A DNA stretch of 64,000 bases from the NCBI GenBank assembly GCA_030645235.1, contig JAUSMV010000030.1, positions 620,001 through 684,000 on the forward strand, in the 5' to 3' direction. Source of the stretch: Parvibaculum sp. Lineage in GTDB: Bacteria > Pseudomonadota > Alphaproteobacteria > Parvibaculales > Parvibaculaceae. The notes beneath the pieces were generated by a model. The model was not told the DNA's origin. It made no database searches and saw nothing but the letters and a program-made list of their open reading frames with translations. Shown here piece by piece: positions 44,101 through 51,604 of this stretch (positions within the stretch are counted from its first letter, which is position 1; every line of letters begins with the position of its first letter). The translations under genes were made by a program, and so were the position numbers.

Positions 44101-46744
44101 GGATCGCCGTGACGATAGGGAAGAATGACGGCAACAGCATTGTCGCCATGATAAAGAGCGTCCATAGCGCAGCGGCGTGAAGCGGTAATGACCACCCCAC
44201 GATGAGGGCGAAAATGAGCGCCGGTGCCGACAGTGTTCGACGTAGGTTGTCGAGCATCTTCCATCGACCCATCGCCGAGATGGCGTTGAACTTGTGATCA
44301 CCATCACCGCGCGGGCCGCATCCCAAAATCCACGGCAAGAGCTGCCAATCACCACGCGCCCAGCGATGATGGCGCGACATCGCGACGTCGTAGCGGGCGG
44401 GAAACTCCTCAACAACCTCAACATCTGAGGCAAGCCCGGCATGCGCGAAGATGCCTTCGAACAAGTCGTGACTCAGTAAAGTAGAATCCGGCACACGATT
44501 GGCAAGTGAATCCTCAAAGCAATCGACGTGATAGATGCCTTTGCCGGCATAAGAACCTTCGCCGAATAAGTCCTGATAAACATCGGAGATAGCTGACCCG
44601 TATGGATCAATGCCGTTCATGCTGGAAAAGACGCGCTGGAACAGCGACCCTTCACGGGCAACGGGCAGCGACGGGGTCACGCGTGGTTGCAGAATGGCAT
44701 AACCTTCAACGACGCGACCAAGCTTTTTATCAAAGCGCGGTCTGTTGAGAGGATGCGCCATCTTGCCGATCAAACGACGCACAGCATCGCGCGGCAACCG
44801 CGTGTCTGCATCGAGCGTGATGACATAGTGGACGTCGACCGGAGCATTGCTGCCTGTTGTGATGAATGTTGTATCGGTGGCACCGCGGAGCAGGCGATTG
44901 AGTTCATGCAACTTGCCGCGTTTGCGCTCCCAACCGATCCAGCATTGTTCACTTTCGTTCCAGACGCGACGCCGATGAAACAGCAAAAAACGTGCGCCAC
45001 CCGGCGCGGCGCCGTAGCGTTCATTCAATTTGGCGATGCCCGCTATCGCCAAGGCGAGCAGTTCATCGTCATCGGCCTCATGTTCGTGGGTTGCATCTGT
45101 CCAATCGGACAGAAGTGCAAAGTGGAGATCCCCTTCAAGACTTGCGAGATGGTGAACTTCTAATCGCTCGATCTGCTCTTCAATCGCGAGAGATGTTGTG
45201 AGCATGGTGGGAACGGCGACGAGCGTGCGCAAATGCGATGGAACGCCGTTGGATAGATCAAGAGCGGGCAGAAGGGTGGCGCCGAAAGCACGCGTGAGAA
45301 TTTGATTGAGAATTGCGACGGATAAATCAATGGCGGGAATAATACCCGCAACTGCCATAAGGCACAGCCACAACCCATCCACGCCAAACGAAGCGAGCTT
45401 GAACAGTGGAATGGCGAGGATCGCAGCAGCCATGATGAGACCGGCCCCCGCATAGCCACGAATGCCGAGAGCCCGGCCTTTGCGGCCAAACCATGCGCGA
45501 ATGCCGGGCGTGAAGCCAATGCCCTTTTCAAATGCGGGGCGCCCGCCTGCGAGCAAATAGTAACCCGGATCGCCTTGTCTTTCGTCTATCACTCCATCGT
45601 ATGAGCATGAAGCGCTCTGTGCTGCCGCGACAGCGCGTTCAGCGATCTCGATTTCAGTGCAGCTTGATCCGCGCGCAAGATTTTCAATGGCGCTGCGATA
45701 TAGATTGCGGGTTGGAAAATCCATCGAAAGATAGACCTTGCAGACCGCGAGCGCATCATCGACGAGACTCGTGCGTTCAAACAGGTCAGACCAATCGACA
45801 TCTGAAATGGAGCGCATACTGGTGATGATGTTGCGAACAGTGACACTGCCCGACCCTTGCCGTTGCAACTCTTTTCGCACCACGGCTTCGGCCGTTGTGC
45901 CTTGCGAGATGAGCCGCTGATCGAGCCAGGTGAGAACCGGCGTGACCTTCGGGTCTTGATCATGCAGCCGATGGATGAGTTCCACCGCAAAGGCATCCGG
46001 GAGCAACATGTGTTCGATATCTGCGAGGACCGACTGAGCGGGTTCGGGCGCGTGTTCCCCAACGCCGAGCAAACGATCGGCCAGCCGATCAGCATCCTGC
46101 CTCGCCACATAGCTATCAACGATGCGACCGGCCAATCGTCTGAGATTTTCGACTAAGACAATGCGCAGCGTAATGGAGACGGCCCACAGCTCGCCGATCA
46201 TCAGGGGTTGCACTTCCTGATAGGCACGGACAAACCGGCACAGCATATCACCGTCAAAGCGACTATCAGCATGGGCAACGAAAGCCCATGCGATACCGAA
46301 GACGCGCGGGTATCCCGCGAATGGCCCATCGGCTAGTTTGGGTAATTGTCGATAGTAACCCGGCGGAAGGTCGCTACGGATCTCGCGGATTTGTCTGTCA
46401 ACCAGATGATAATTGTCGATCAACCATTCGGCTGCTGGTGTTATGGCGCGGCCTTCATCAATGGCCTTAGCAATTTTGAGATGAGCATCGAGCAAAGCAG
46501 CGGCGTTGTCAGCCAATCGACCCGCCAGCGGTAGTCCGCGCGGAGAACCTGATGCTACGGGTTGAGCGCGCGCAAGGCTCCGCGCATGCTCCTCCATGCG
46601 CTCAACGCCGAAAAGCTCTTCGCGAATAGGCTGACGGTTATCCCAGGCGAACGCAGCAGGCGCGCGTCCGAGGAGACTGCGTATGGATGTCTTCAAAGCA
46701 ACCTTTCTTCCGCGTGATTGGATCGGCAAGCACGCAGTCGACAA
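38162..46744 (-). CDS. ndvB: Cyclic beta-1,2-glucan synthase (NdvB/ChvB)
   Basis: 2860 residues, close to ChvB (about 2830). The start is TTG 46744 or more likely TTG 46696 (LKTSIRSLLGR), since no ATG is in frame before residue 50. The N-terminal third has the membrane spans and the GT84 domain: VHYVITLDADTRLPRDAV near residue 644 and RHHRWARGDWQLLPWILG near residue 793. The C-terminal half is GH94-like, ending in a phosphorylase domain with LPLIGTGDWNDGMNRVG near residue 2543, where Asp is catalytic. The enzyme primes on itself, elongates, cyclises and trims beta-1,2-glucan from UDP-glucose at the inner membrane; the product serves in osmoadaptation and host contact. No ndvA exporter is in the window. 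Confidence 0.97.
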   Translation of the reverse strand: MSTACLPIQSRGRKVALKTSIRSLLGRAPAAFAWDNRQPIREELFGVERMEEHARSLARAQPVASGSPRGLPLAGRLADNAAALLDAHLKIAKAIDEGRAITPAAEWLIDNYHLVDRQIREIRSDLPPGYYRQLPKLADGPFAGYPRVFGIAWAFVAHADSRFDGDMLCRFVRAYQEVQPLMIGELWAVSITLRIVLVENLRRLAGRIVDSYVARQDADRLADRLLGVGEHAPEPAQSVLADIEHMLLPDAFAVELIHRLHDQDPKVTPVLTWLDQRLISQGTTAEAVVRKELQRQGSGSVTVRNIITSMRSISDVDWSDLFERTSLVDDALAVCKVYLSMDFPTRNLYRSAIENLARGSSCTEIEIAERAVAAAQSASCSYDGVIDERQGDPGYYLLAGGRPAFEKGIGFTPGIRAWFGRKGRALGIRGYAGAGLIMAAAILAIPLFKLASFGVDGLWLCLMAVAGIIPAIDLSVAILNQILTRAFGATLLPALDLSNGVPSHLRTLVAVPTMLTTSLAIEEQIERLEVHHLASLEGDLHFALLSDWTDATHEHEADDDELLALAIAGIAKLNERYGAAPGGARFLLFHRRRVWNESEQCWIGWERKRGKLHELNRLLRGATDTTFITTGSNAPVDVHYVITLDADTRLPRDAVRRLIGKMAHPLNRPRFDKKLGRVVEGYAILQPRVTPSLPVAREGSLFQRVFSSMNGIDPYGSAISDVYQDLFGEGSYAGKGIYHVDCFEDSLANRVPDSTLLSHDLFEGIFAHAGLASDVEVVEEFPARYDVAMSRHHRWARGDWQLLPWILGCGPRGDGDHKFNAISAMGRWKMLDNLRRTLSAPALIFALIVGWSLPLHAAALWTLFIMATMLLPSFFPIVTAILPAHPEITMRSHFSALMDDLGLALLQSALLVILLANQAWSMADAIMRTLVRLLVTRRQLLEWTPAAQAALGRNLDLVSFYRHMVCSVVIALLTLAASLTFGTGTWMLALPFVIGWAFAPMCARWISRPPHIAGHISVTPDDAKALRLTARKTWRFFETFVTPLDNMLPPDNYQEDIAMIAHRTSPTNLGLYLLSAVSAHDFGWIGRIDLAERLDATLSSMSKLARFHGHFYNWYDTQDMRVLEPPYISSVDSGNLAGHLIAIANACQEWSTAPSDTKKCFSSLTDTLTIVCSEVERLSREHQTHSPTWHQLNEAIDGFATLLYAAAHRDSFAKEFTELEVRAETISDIFKVLSAESGVADPDLIYWIDALSLSIASHHRDVINAQSLTERLVTIATKARSMALEMDYKFLFDDDRKLLSIGYLVTEGKLDPSCYDLLASEARLASFFAIAKGDIPARHWFRLGRAVTPIAGGAALISWSGSMFEYLMPSLVMRAPAGSLIEQTNRLIVHQQRAYATKLGIPWGISESAYNARDIELTYQYSNFGVPGLGLKRGLESNTVIAPYATALASMVNPQAAVENLTRLTAEGSAGRYGFYEALDYTRSRVPEGRQVEIVRAFMAHHQGMTIVAIANTLLDGVMRTRFHADPMMQATELLLQERSPREVASVAPWMSEVKPAPKSETLTASGGRRLTATQCPTPVTQLLSNGRYTVMMTAVGSGYTRWGDHAITRWREDATCDDWGSYVFLRDVDSGAVWSTGFQPAGIEPDTYEVIFNEDRAQYTRVDGTLTTLQEIVVSAEDDAEVRRVSITNSGLAAREIEITSYSEIVLAPQAADIAHPAFSKLFVVTEYLANESAILATRRRRSPEEPEIWAAHLAVLDGEAVGKAEVETDRARFIGRNRDLRTAISTNGAHTLSGTVGVVLDPIFAQRRRVRIAPGATMRIAFWTMAASTRQDLLDLIDKHRDVNAFERASALAWTQAQVQLRHLGVSPSEAGYFQRLAGHLLYATSTLRPSSETILRGAGTQSSLWPYGISGDVPILLLRISETEDLDIVHEVLQAFQYLKMKQLAVDIVILNDRSSSYVQDLQIAIETLVRTNQSRLAADHKRTAGSIFVLRSDLMSADARALLISVSRVVLVGRRGRLSDQLEHASGSALNPAPVIKRPKPVSTAPSDNAAMTRELEFFNGLGGFSDDGREYVTILQSGQTTPAPWINVIANTGFGFQVGVEGGGCTWSGNARENQLTPWSNDPVSDRSGEAFYIRDADTGDLWSATASPIRNENATYIARHGRGYSRFSHTSYEIAVDLTQFVSLCDPIKISRLRLRNHSSRVRRLDLTAYAEWVLGPSRQASAAFVTTTIDQETGALFAQNLWNGPFGSKIAFADMENLQDDWTGDRTEFIGRNGTLRQPEALVGQTAFSKSTGAGLDPCCAMRTTVKLQPGESIEIAFFLGQAANTGDARALITRYRAADLDIVEREIETFWTNVLGKVQVKTPDRSMDIMLNGWLLYQTIACRIWARSAFYQSSGAYGFRDQLQDGTAVLASSPAMVRQHLLHAASRQFIEGDVQHWWLPHSGQGIRTHFSDDRVWLAYIAAHYIQGSGDDAVLDEIVAFLEGPKLGPNEHDAYFQPTISDTSASLYEHCALALDCSLASGGHGLPLIGTGDWNDGMNRVGACGDGESVWLGWLLLATLNAFGPLAEARGDAKRAVTWRAHASALEASLDREAWDGEWYRRGWFDDGSPLGSAASIECQIDSIAQSWAVLSGSKNIERATQAMASAGRELVRPQDGVALLFRPPFDKTPLDPGYIKGYPPGIRENGGQYTHAALWSVMALAELGQGDKAVELFAMLNPINHARTRADVHRYKVEPYVVAADVYSIAPHVGRGGWTWYTGSAGWMQRAGIESILGLRIEGTVLCLDPCLPTTWPEARITFLHGAARYEIVIENPEGHSRGVVMADLDGVTLNERPLRIEIDDREGVRHLRVRL

Positions 46745-47026
46745 CGCGCGCTCACAACGCGTTGCATAGGCCCCTCTGAACGATAGGCAAGAACTGTGGC
46801 ACCGATGCGGCGAAGCGCCGACAAATCATCCGCAAAGCCCCTTGGGGGGCATGGAGAGGAGAATATCGGGACACCGGACTGTGCAGAAAGCATCGGAAAC
46901 TACTCAGGCCATCGTGACAATCCCCCACGCAGCGGTCTTCCGTGAAGTATTGCTTTGACCATTTTGTCCGTTTTGCGCCGATATTGTTGAAAAACCCCGC
47001 CATTGTCGGCGCCGGGGACACGTGAT
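46745..47026. other. Gap upstream of ndvB without a supportable gene
   Basis: 282 bp that must contain the ndvB promoter. Short minus frames (46752-47021 and 46904-47155) have no recognisable content and look like noise over the transposase remnant. Confidence 0.4.
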
Positions 47027-47212
47027 CTCAACGAAGATGCCCGCGATGTCGCCAGAGCCATTGCGGCCACATCCGCTTACGAACGCTCCCGGCATCACCG
47101 CAAGAAGGTTGAGATGCTCTTTGTGCACCTCAAGCGCATTCTCCAGATGGCGCATTTGAGGCTGCGGGGTCCGTGCGGTGCGCGAGACGAGTTCCTGCTT
47201 GCCGCCAACGCC
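47027..47212 (+). pseudogene. Remnant of IS1182/IS5-type transposase, C-terminal piece
   Basis: About 60 codons on plus read NEDARDVARAIAATSAYERS, then RKKVEMLFVHLKRIL and LRLRGPCGARDEFLLAA. This is the well-known C-terminal end of DDE transposases of the IS1182/IS5 type (KKVEmlFAHLKRI...LRLRGP.GA.DEFLLAA). The N-terminal catalytic part is missing, and the frame runs on into unrelated sequence. No inverted repeats were found. It sits between ndvB and tRNA-Gln, a sign of an old insertion. Confidence 0.75.
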
Positions 47213-47310
47213 TCACACGGCGTCCATTGCCGCATAAAGCGCCCCAACGGTCACCCTGCCCCCCCACATCACACTGGTAGTTGGAAAACACCCGGAAAGA
47301 CCGGACTGAT

Positions 47311-47385
47311 TGGCTGGGGCGGGAGGATTCGAACCTCCGAATGACGGAATCAAAATCCGTTGCCTTACCACTTGGCGACGCCCCA
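47311..47385 (-). tRNA. tRNA-Gln (anticodon TTG)
   Basis: 75 nt with encoded CCA. The acceptor stem TGGGGCG pairs with CGCCCCA, the anticodon arm reads ACGGATTTTGATTCCGT with anticodon TTG, and the T-arm has GGTTCGAATCC. Confidence 0.95.
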
Positions 47386-47554
47386 GCAGGACCCTTAGGG
47401 CAAATCAAGTTTGCCGTTCAAAGCGCGGCGGAAGATACAGAGAACATCTGTCCAAAGCAACCGAACGGGGGCCTAAAAATAGCGGCAAAAGAGGCCTGAA
47501 TCTTGGGCTTGCAGGGGCCAAGCGCGGAGGCTATAACGCCGCCTCGGATTGGAA

Positions 47555-47631
47555 CGGAGTGTGGCGCAGTCTGGTAGCGCACGTCGTTCGGGACGACGGG
47601 GTCGGAGGTTCGAATCCTCTCACTCCGACCA
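47555..47631 (+). tRNA. tRNA-Pro (anticodon CGG)
   Basis: 77 nt with encoded CCA. The acceptor stem CGGAGTG pairs with CACTCCG, the anticodon arm CGTCGTTCGGGACGACG gives anticodon CGG, and the T-arm has GGTTCGAATCC. Confidence 0.95.
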
Positions 47632-47768
47632 ATCTGATAATGCTTACGGTGAAGCATTTCCCGAGTTTCCCTACAGAATAGCGAGTGACGGATGCGTTGA
47701 GCCCTGTGGCCCACACGCCACTGTGCCTATTTGACATGCCCTTCTCCCTCCCTATTATGCGCCCTGCT

Positions 47769-47986
47769 TGATGGTTCCTGAGACGTGACCCCGGTCGCGG
47801 TCGAAGGAGGCAAGAGGGAACGGGGTGAGTTTTCACAAAATGAAAGCGATGCCCCGGCTGCCCCCGCAACTGTAAGCGGTGAGGTCCCGTTCAATTAAGC
47901 CACTGTTGCGCTCTTCCTTTTCGGATGGGTGTGATGGGAAGGCGGAACGCGACTGATGACCCGTGAGCCAGGAGACCTGCCACTGA
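47769..47986 (+). promoter_or_regulatory. Cobalamin (AdoCbl) riboswitch
   Basis: The conserved core GCCCCCGCAACTGTAAG lies near 47859-47876, preceded by AAGAGGGAACGGGGTGAG, and the B12 box GAGCCAGGAGACCTGCC is at 47965-47981. The order and spacing are those of class-I cobalamin riboswitches. It precedes the btuB-type gene by about 135 bp, so the receptor should be shut off when B12 is plentiful. Confidence 0.95.
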
Positions 47987-48082
47987 GCGCGTCAACTGCC
48001 GGTGGCCGGGGTGTGTCAACGGGGCGGTATCCGCTCGTCCGGGCCTCGCCTCATTTGCTCTCATTTCATGTCACCGGTCCTT

Positions 48083-48100
48083 GCGGCCGGGGTTGGCCGC
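48083..48100 (+). promoter_or_regulatory. Hairpin between riboswitch and btuB start, possible expression platform
   Basis: GCGGCC and GGCCGC form a perfect 6-bp GC stem with a GGGGTT loop, 11 bases ahead of the GGGGG ribosome-binding run at 48112-48116. It has no T-run, so any control would be at translation, not termination. Confidence 0.4.
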
Positions 48101-48121
48101 TTCGACATGATGGGGGTTCAA

Positions 48122-50098
48122 ATGAACAACTCACACTTTGGGGCGCTTTGTATTTCCGCGCTCACACTCGCCTTGACGACCGCTCCGGCTCACGCCGATG
48201 AGACAATCACCACACAGGAACTGCTGATCACAAGCGGCGCGGAAGCGCGACCGACGAAGGAGATTGCAAGCTCTTACACGATCATTTCTGCCAAAGACAT
48301 TGAGACCTACCAGTACCGCGATGTCGTGGCGGCGCTTCAGACCGTGCCCGGATTGCAGGTCGTGCGCTCCGGCGGCGCGGGGCAGATTGCTTCCGTGTTC
48401 ACACGCGGCGCGAACTCGAACCAGACACTCGTGATGGTCAACGGTCTCGCCATCAACGATCCGTCGTCACCCGGCGGCGCGGCGAACCTCGCCAATATCC
48501 CGATGGAAAATATCGAGCGCATTGAAGTCGTGCGCGGCGCCCAAAGCGCGCTCTATGGCAGCCAGGCCATTGGCGGCGTCATCAATATCATCACCAAGTC
48601 GGGCGGCGACACACCCGTCTCGACCGCCAAGGTGGAAGCCGGCACGCTCGGCACCATCAACACGTCTGCCTCGACCAGCGGCAAAGTGCTGGGGACGGAT
48701 TATTTTCTCTCCGCCTCACGCGACGCCACCGACGGCAATGATGTGACGCCCACATACCTGCGCGGCACACAGACCAAAGAAAAAGACAGCAACGAAGCTT
48801 ACGGGATCTCCGGCAAAGTCGGCTTCCCGATCGGTGACATCGCGAAGTCGAACCTCTCCATTCAATATACGAGTGCGAACACGGATATTGACGATTCAGG
48901 CGACGATGCTTTCTTTACGCCTGTTTACGAGAACTATAACAACCAGATCAAGACGACACGCCTCCTCATCGGCGGCGATGTCAGCGGCAGCTACTTCAAC
49001 AATCGCTGGCGTCCGAAATTTTCAGCCGGTCTCGTGCGCACGATTTCAAACTCCTATGATTATGCGGCGGGTGCCGATGATAGCGTCTATTCCTATCAGC
49101 TCGGATATTCAGGCGACACCAAGACACTCGCTTTCGACAATGCGTTTGATCTGACGGAAAATATCGGCCTGACATTCGGCGAGTCCTATTCAGAAGACAG
49201 CTACGCGGCCAACGGCTATCGCGACTTTACCGGCGGCTTTGTCATCGCACCGAACACTGACGCCGAAACATCAACATCGGCGACTTATCTCGGCGTGAAT
49301 TTCAACATCAATGACAGTTTCTTTCTGACACTCAGCGGTCGCTATGACGTGCCGGAAGATTTCGACAATCGCTTCAGCTACACGATTGCACCGGCCTATG
49401 AAATTGCGTCAACCAATACACGCTTCATGGCGAGCTATGGCACGGGCTTCAAAGCACCATCGCTCTATCAGATGTTTGGTTTTGATCCCAATTCGTTCGG
49501 CAATTTCTATATCGGCAATCCGAACCTGAAGCCGGAAACAAGCAAGAGCTGGGACGCAGGGTTCGAGCAAGGTCTGCTCGACGACAAGCTGCGCCTCGGG
49601 GCGACATGGTTCCACTCCGACATCAAAGACGCGATCTCGATTGTCTTTATCGGCTTTGACTCAACCGCCATCAATAGCGACGAACTTTCAAGCGAAGGGC
49701 TTGAAACGTTCATCTCCTATGATGTGACGACACGCATCAGCACACGGATCGACTATACCTATACGCTGATTGATGCGGATATTTACACCACCACGATGAC
49801 GCGCCGCCCGCGCCACAAGATCGGCTTCACGGCGGATTGGCGTCCGCTCGACGGCACGGTCCTCTCGACCAATGTGCAATGGGTCGATCCCTATCGCGAC
49901 GTGCCGCGTGACGGTTTTGGCTATTATGTTTACCCCGCGCCTTACACGGTCGTGAACGTGGCATTGAGCCAAAAACTTACCGATGCGCTGACGCTGACGG
50001 CGAGAATCAACAACCTGCTCGATCAGAAATATGAACCCGCCCACGGCTTTGAAGCCGCCGGTATTGAGGCTCTGGCGGGGCTGGCCGTGACGTTCTGA
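48122..50098 (+). CDS. btuB: TonB-dependent vitamin B12 receptor (BtuB-like)
   Basis: 658 residues from ATG 48122 (MNNSHFGALCISALTLALTT, a signal peptide cut after AHA), with GGGGG as ribosome binding site; longer starts would enter the riboswitch linker. A TonB-box-like TTQELLITSG comes early in the mature protein, then the plug (SSYTIISAKDIETYQYRDVV, VFTRGANSNQTLVMVNG, IERIEVVRGAQSALYGSQAIGGVINI) and a 22-strand barrel ending in AVTF with terminal Phe. The upstream cobalamin riboswitch and BtuB-like length identify the substrate as cobalamin. It works in the outer membrane with TonB-ExbBD, not present here. Confidence 0.92.
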   Translation: MNNSHFGALCISALTLALTTAPAHADETITTQELLITSGAEARPTKEIASSYTIISAKDIETYQYRDVVAALQTVPGLQVVRSGGAGQIASVFTRGANSNQTLVMVNGLAINDPSSPGGAANLANIPMENIERIEVVRGAQSALYGSQAIGGVINIITKSGGDTPVSTAKVEAGTLGTINTSASTSGKVLGTDYFLSASRDATDGNDVTPTYLRGTQTKEKDSNEAYGISGKVGFPIGDIAKSNLSIQYTSANTDIDDSGDDAFFTPVYENYNNQIKTTRLLIGGDVSGSYFNNRWRPKFSAGLVRTISNSYDYAAGADDSVYSYQLGYSGDTKTLAFDNAFDLTENIGLTFGESYSEDSYAANGYRDFTGGFVIAPNTDAETSTSATYLGVNFNINDSFFLTLSGRYDVPEDFDNRFSYTIAPAYEIASTNTRFMASYGTGFKAPSLYQMFGFDPNSFGNFYIGNPNLKPETSKSWDAGFEQGLLDDKLRLGATWFHSDIKDAISIVFIGFDSTAINSDELSSEGLETFISYDVTTRISTRIDYTYTLIDADIYTTTMTRRPRHKIGFTADWRPLDGTVLSTNVQWVDPYRDVPRDGFGYYVYPAPYTVVNVALSQKLTDALTLTARINNLLDQKYEPAHGFEAAGIEALAGLAVTF

Positions 50099-50116
50099 TC
50101 GTCTGACTACGGATGG

Positions 50117-50154
50117 AAAAAGGGCGCGCGGGAATCACCTTCGCGCCCTTTTTT
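50117..50154 (+). terminator. Rho-independent terminator of btuB
   Basis: AAAAGGGCGCG and CGCGCCCTTTT pair around a 13-nt loop, followed by a run of T; it starts about 18 bp after the stop codon. Confidence 0.9.
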
Positions 50155-50477
50155 GATGCCTCGCGAAAGCGGGGATAGGCAAGTTATCCATCAACTTTGA
50201 GGCTCGGATTCATCAAGATTCTTGCAAGAGATTCGAGGTTTCCATGCAGAGATCGTTGGTTTTTCATTGGTTGGTTTCGAGGGTGCGGCAAAACGAGAAA
50301 TAATCAGGCGGGGATAGTGATTTTTTTCCATTTTATCCTGTTGCCCTCTTCCGTTTTTCTCTCCTCGAAAATCGCGTGTCACCCCTGCCATGTCGCGGGG
50401 TGACGGTTGCGGGTTTGACCGGCGCTCTCTGGGTTGCTTCGCTGCGCTCGCAATGACGGGAGTGAGGAAGCGAAGCG

Positions 50478-50530
50478 CCCCCACCCAAAAAATCTAAGAA
50501 GATTTTTTGACCTCCCCACAAGGGGGAGGT
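50478..50530 (+). repeat. Bipartite palindromic repeat, copy A
   Basis: CCCCCACCC, then an inner hairpin (AAAAAATCT / AGATTTTTT, 4-nt loop), then an outer hairpin ACCTCCCC-ACAA-GGGGGAGGT. Same layout as copies B and C at 52.9-53.1 kb. Confidence 0.85.
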
Positions 50531-50545
50531 GAGGAAGAAAGAAAG

Positions 50546-50676
50546 ACCCTCACCCGTCGGCGTGAAATTAGTCCACCGGACTAATTTCTAATCCGCCTCC
50601 GCCTCTCCCAGAGGGAGAGGACTTTATTGCGAAGGGTACCCCCCTCCCTAGCCCTCCCCCTCAAGGGGGGAGGGGA
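50546..50676. repeat. Further composite palindromes after copy A
   Basis: First an ACCCTCACCC end, then a perfect 11-bp-arm hairpin GAAATTAGTCC-ACC-GGACTAATTTC (50564-50588) and CCTCTCCC-AGA-GGGAGAGG. Then CCCTCCCCCTC-AAGGGGGGAGGGG near 50655-50670. These look like diverged members of the same repeat class stacked in tandem. Confidence 0.65.
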
Positions 50677-50685
50677 TTTAGGGCA

Positions 50686-51534
50686 TCACTTCCCCGTGAA
50701 ATTTGCTTTTCGTTTTTCGACGAAGTGGGCGACGCCTTCTTTGAAGTCGGCGGTGGAGAAACTTTTTTCCATTTCCTTGTCGCCGACTTCCAGCGCCTCG
50801 TCGAAGGACTGGAACAGGGCTTTCCAGATTTGGGCTTTCATGACGCCCATCGAGCGGGGAGACACTGTTTCGGCGAGGGTATTCGCGTAGTCCATCACCG
50901 CGCCCATGAAGTTTTCAGCTTCAAAGACTTTGTTGACGAGGCCGAAACGTTCAGCCTCGGCTGCGGTGAATTTGCGCGATGACATCAGCAGGTCGAGCGC
51001 GTGGGCGGGGCCGATCAGGCGCGGGAGGAGCCATGAGATGCCGTGTTCGGCGATGAGGCCGCGTTGCGCGAAGGCTGTTGTGAATTTTGCGTCCGACGCG
51101 GCAAAGCGGATGTCGGCGTAAAGCGCGAAGACGAGGCCGAGACCGGCGGCGGGACCGTTGATGGCGGCGATGATTGGCTTTTTGATCTGGAACAAATATC
51201 CAAAGCGGCCGCCATAGTGCGGGCTCACGTCCGGCCCCAGTCCGCTTTTGAAATCGAATGTTTCTTCGCGCGCGGCGGCGGCTGTTTCGCGATCTTCCCA
51301 GTTTGTCGGTTTGATCGACTGCAGGAGGTTCATGTCAGCGCCCGCGCAGAAGCCGCGGCCTGCGCCGGTGATGACGATGGCGCGCACGGTGTCATCGTTC
51401 ACGGCGGCGTGGAGCGCGCGTTTGATGCTTTTTTCCATCGCGCCCGTCCAGGCGTTGAGCCGGTCCGGACGGTTCAATGTGATGAGGCCGACGCGGCCCT
51501 TGACCTCATAGGTGATGTCTTCGTATTGAGCCAT
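50686..51534 (-). CDS. Enoyl-CoA hydratase/isomerase (crotonase family)
   Basis: 282 residues from ATG 51534 (MAQYEDITYEV). VGLITLNRPDRLNAWTGAM (about residues 15-33), IVITGAGRGFCAGADMN (about residues 55-71, oxyanion-hole loop) and KPIIAAINGPAAGLGLVFALYADIRFAA (second half-oxyanion hole) mark the crotonase fold. The Asp at GADM and the SDAKFTTAFAQRGLIAEHGISWLLP stretch (Glu near GLIAEHG in place of the usual catalytic Glu pattern) are in the usual places. It is likely in acyl-CoA beta-oxidation. Divergent from the PLP enzyme by 70 bp. Confidence 0.88.
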   Translation of the reverse strand: MAQYEDITYEVKGRVGLITLNRPDRLNAWTGAMEKSIKRALHAAVNDDTVRAIVITGAGRGFCAGADMNLLQSIKPTNWEDRETAAAAREETFDFKSGLGPDVSPHYGGRFGYLFQIKKPIIAAINGPAAGLGLVFALYADIRFAASDAKFTTAFAQRGLIAEHGISWLLPRLIGPAHALDLLMSSRKFTAAEAERFGLVNKVFEAENFMGAVMDYANTLAETVSPRSMGVMKAQIWKALFQSFDEALEVGDKEMEKSFSTADFKEGVAHFVEKRKANFTGK

Positions 51535-51604
51535 TCTGTTTCTCCCCATTTACCTTGCGCAATTTCGCTTTTGAGCGACACTGGCACCTTCATTTTTTAT
51601 ACGG

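Larger units (their letters stand above)
50155..50685. other. 531-bp non-coding stretch holding dispersed palindromic repeats
   Basis: No gene is supportable; short frames on both strands are low in quality. The first 250 bp show nothing clear, then CGCAATGACGGGAGTG (a fragment common in dispersed alphaproteobacterial repeats) leads into the palindromes listed separately. Confidence 0.5.
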
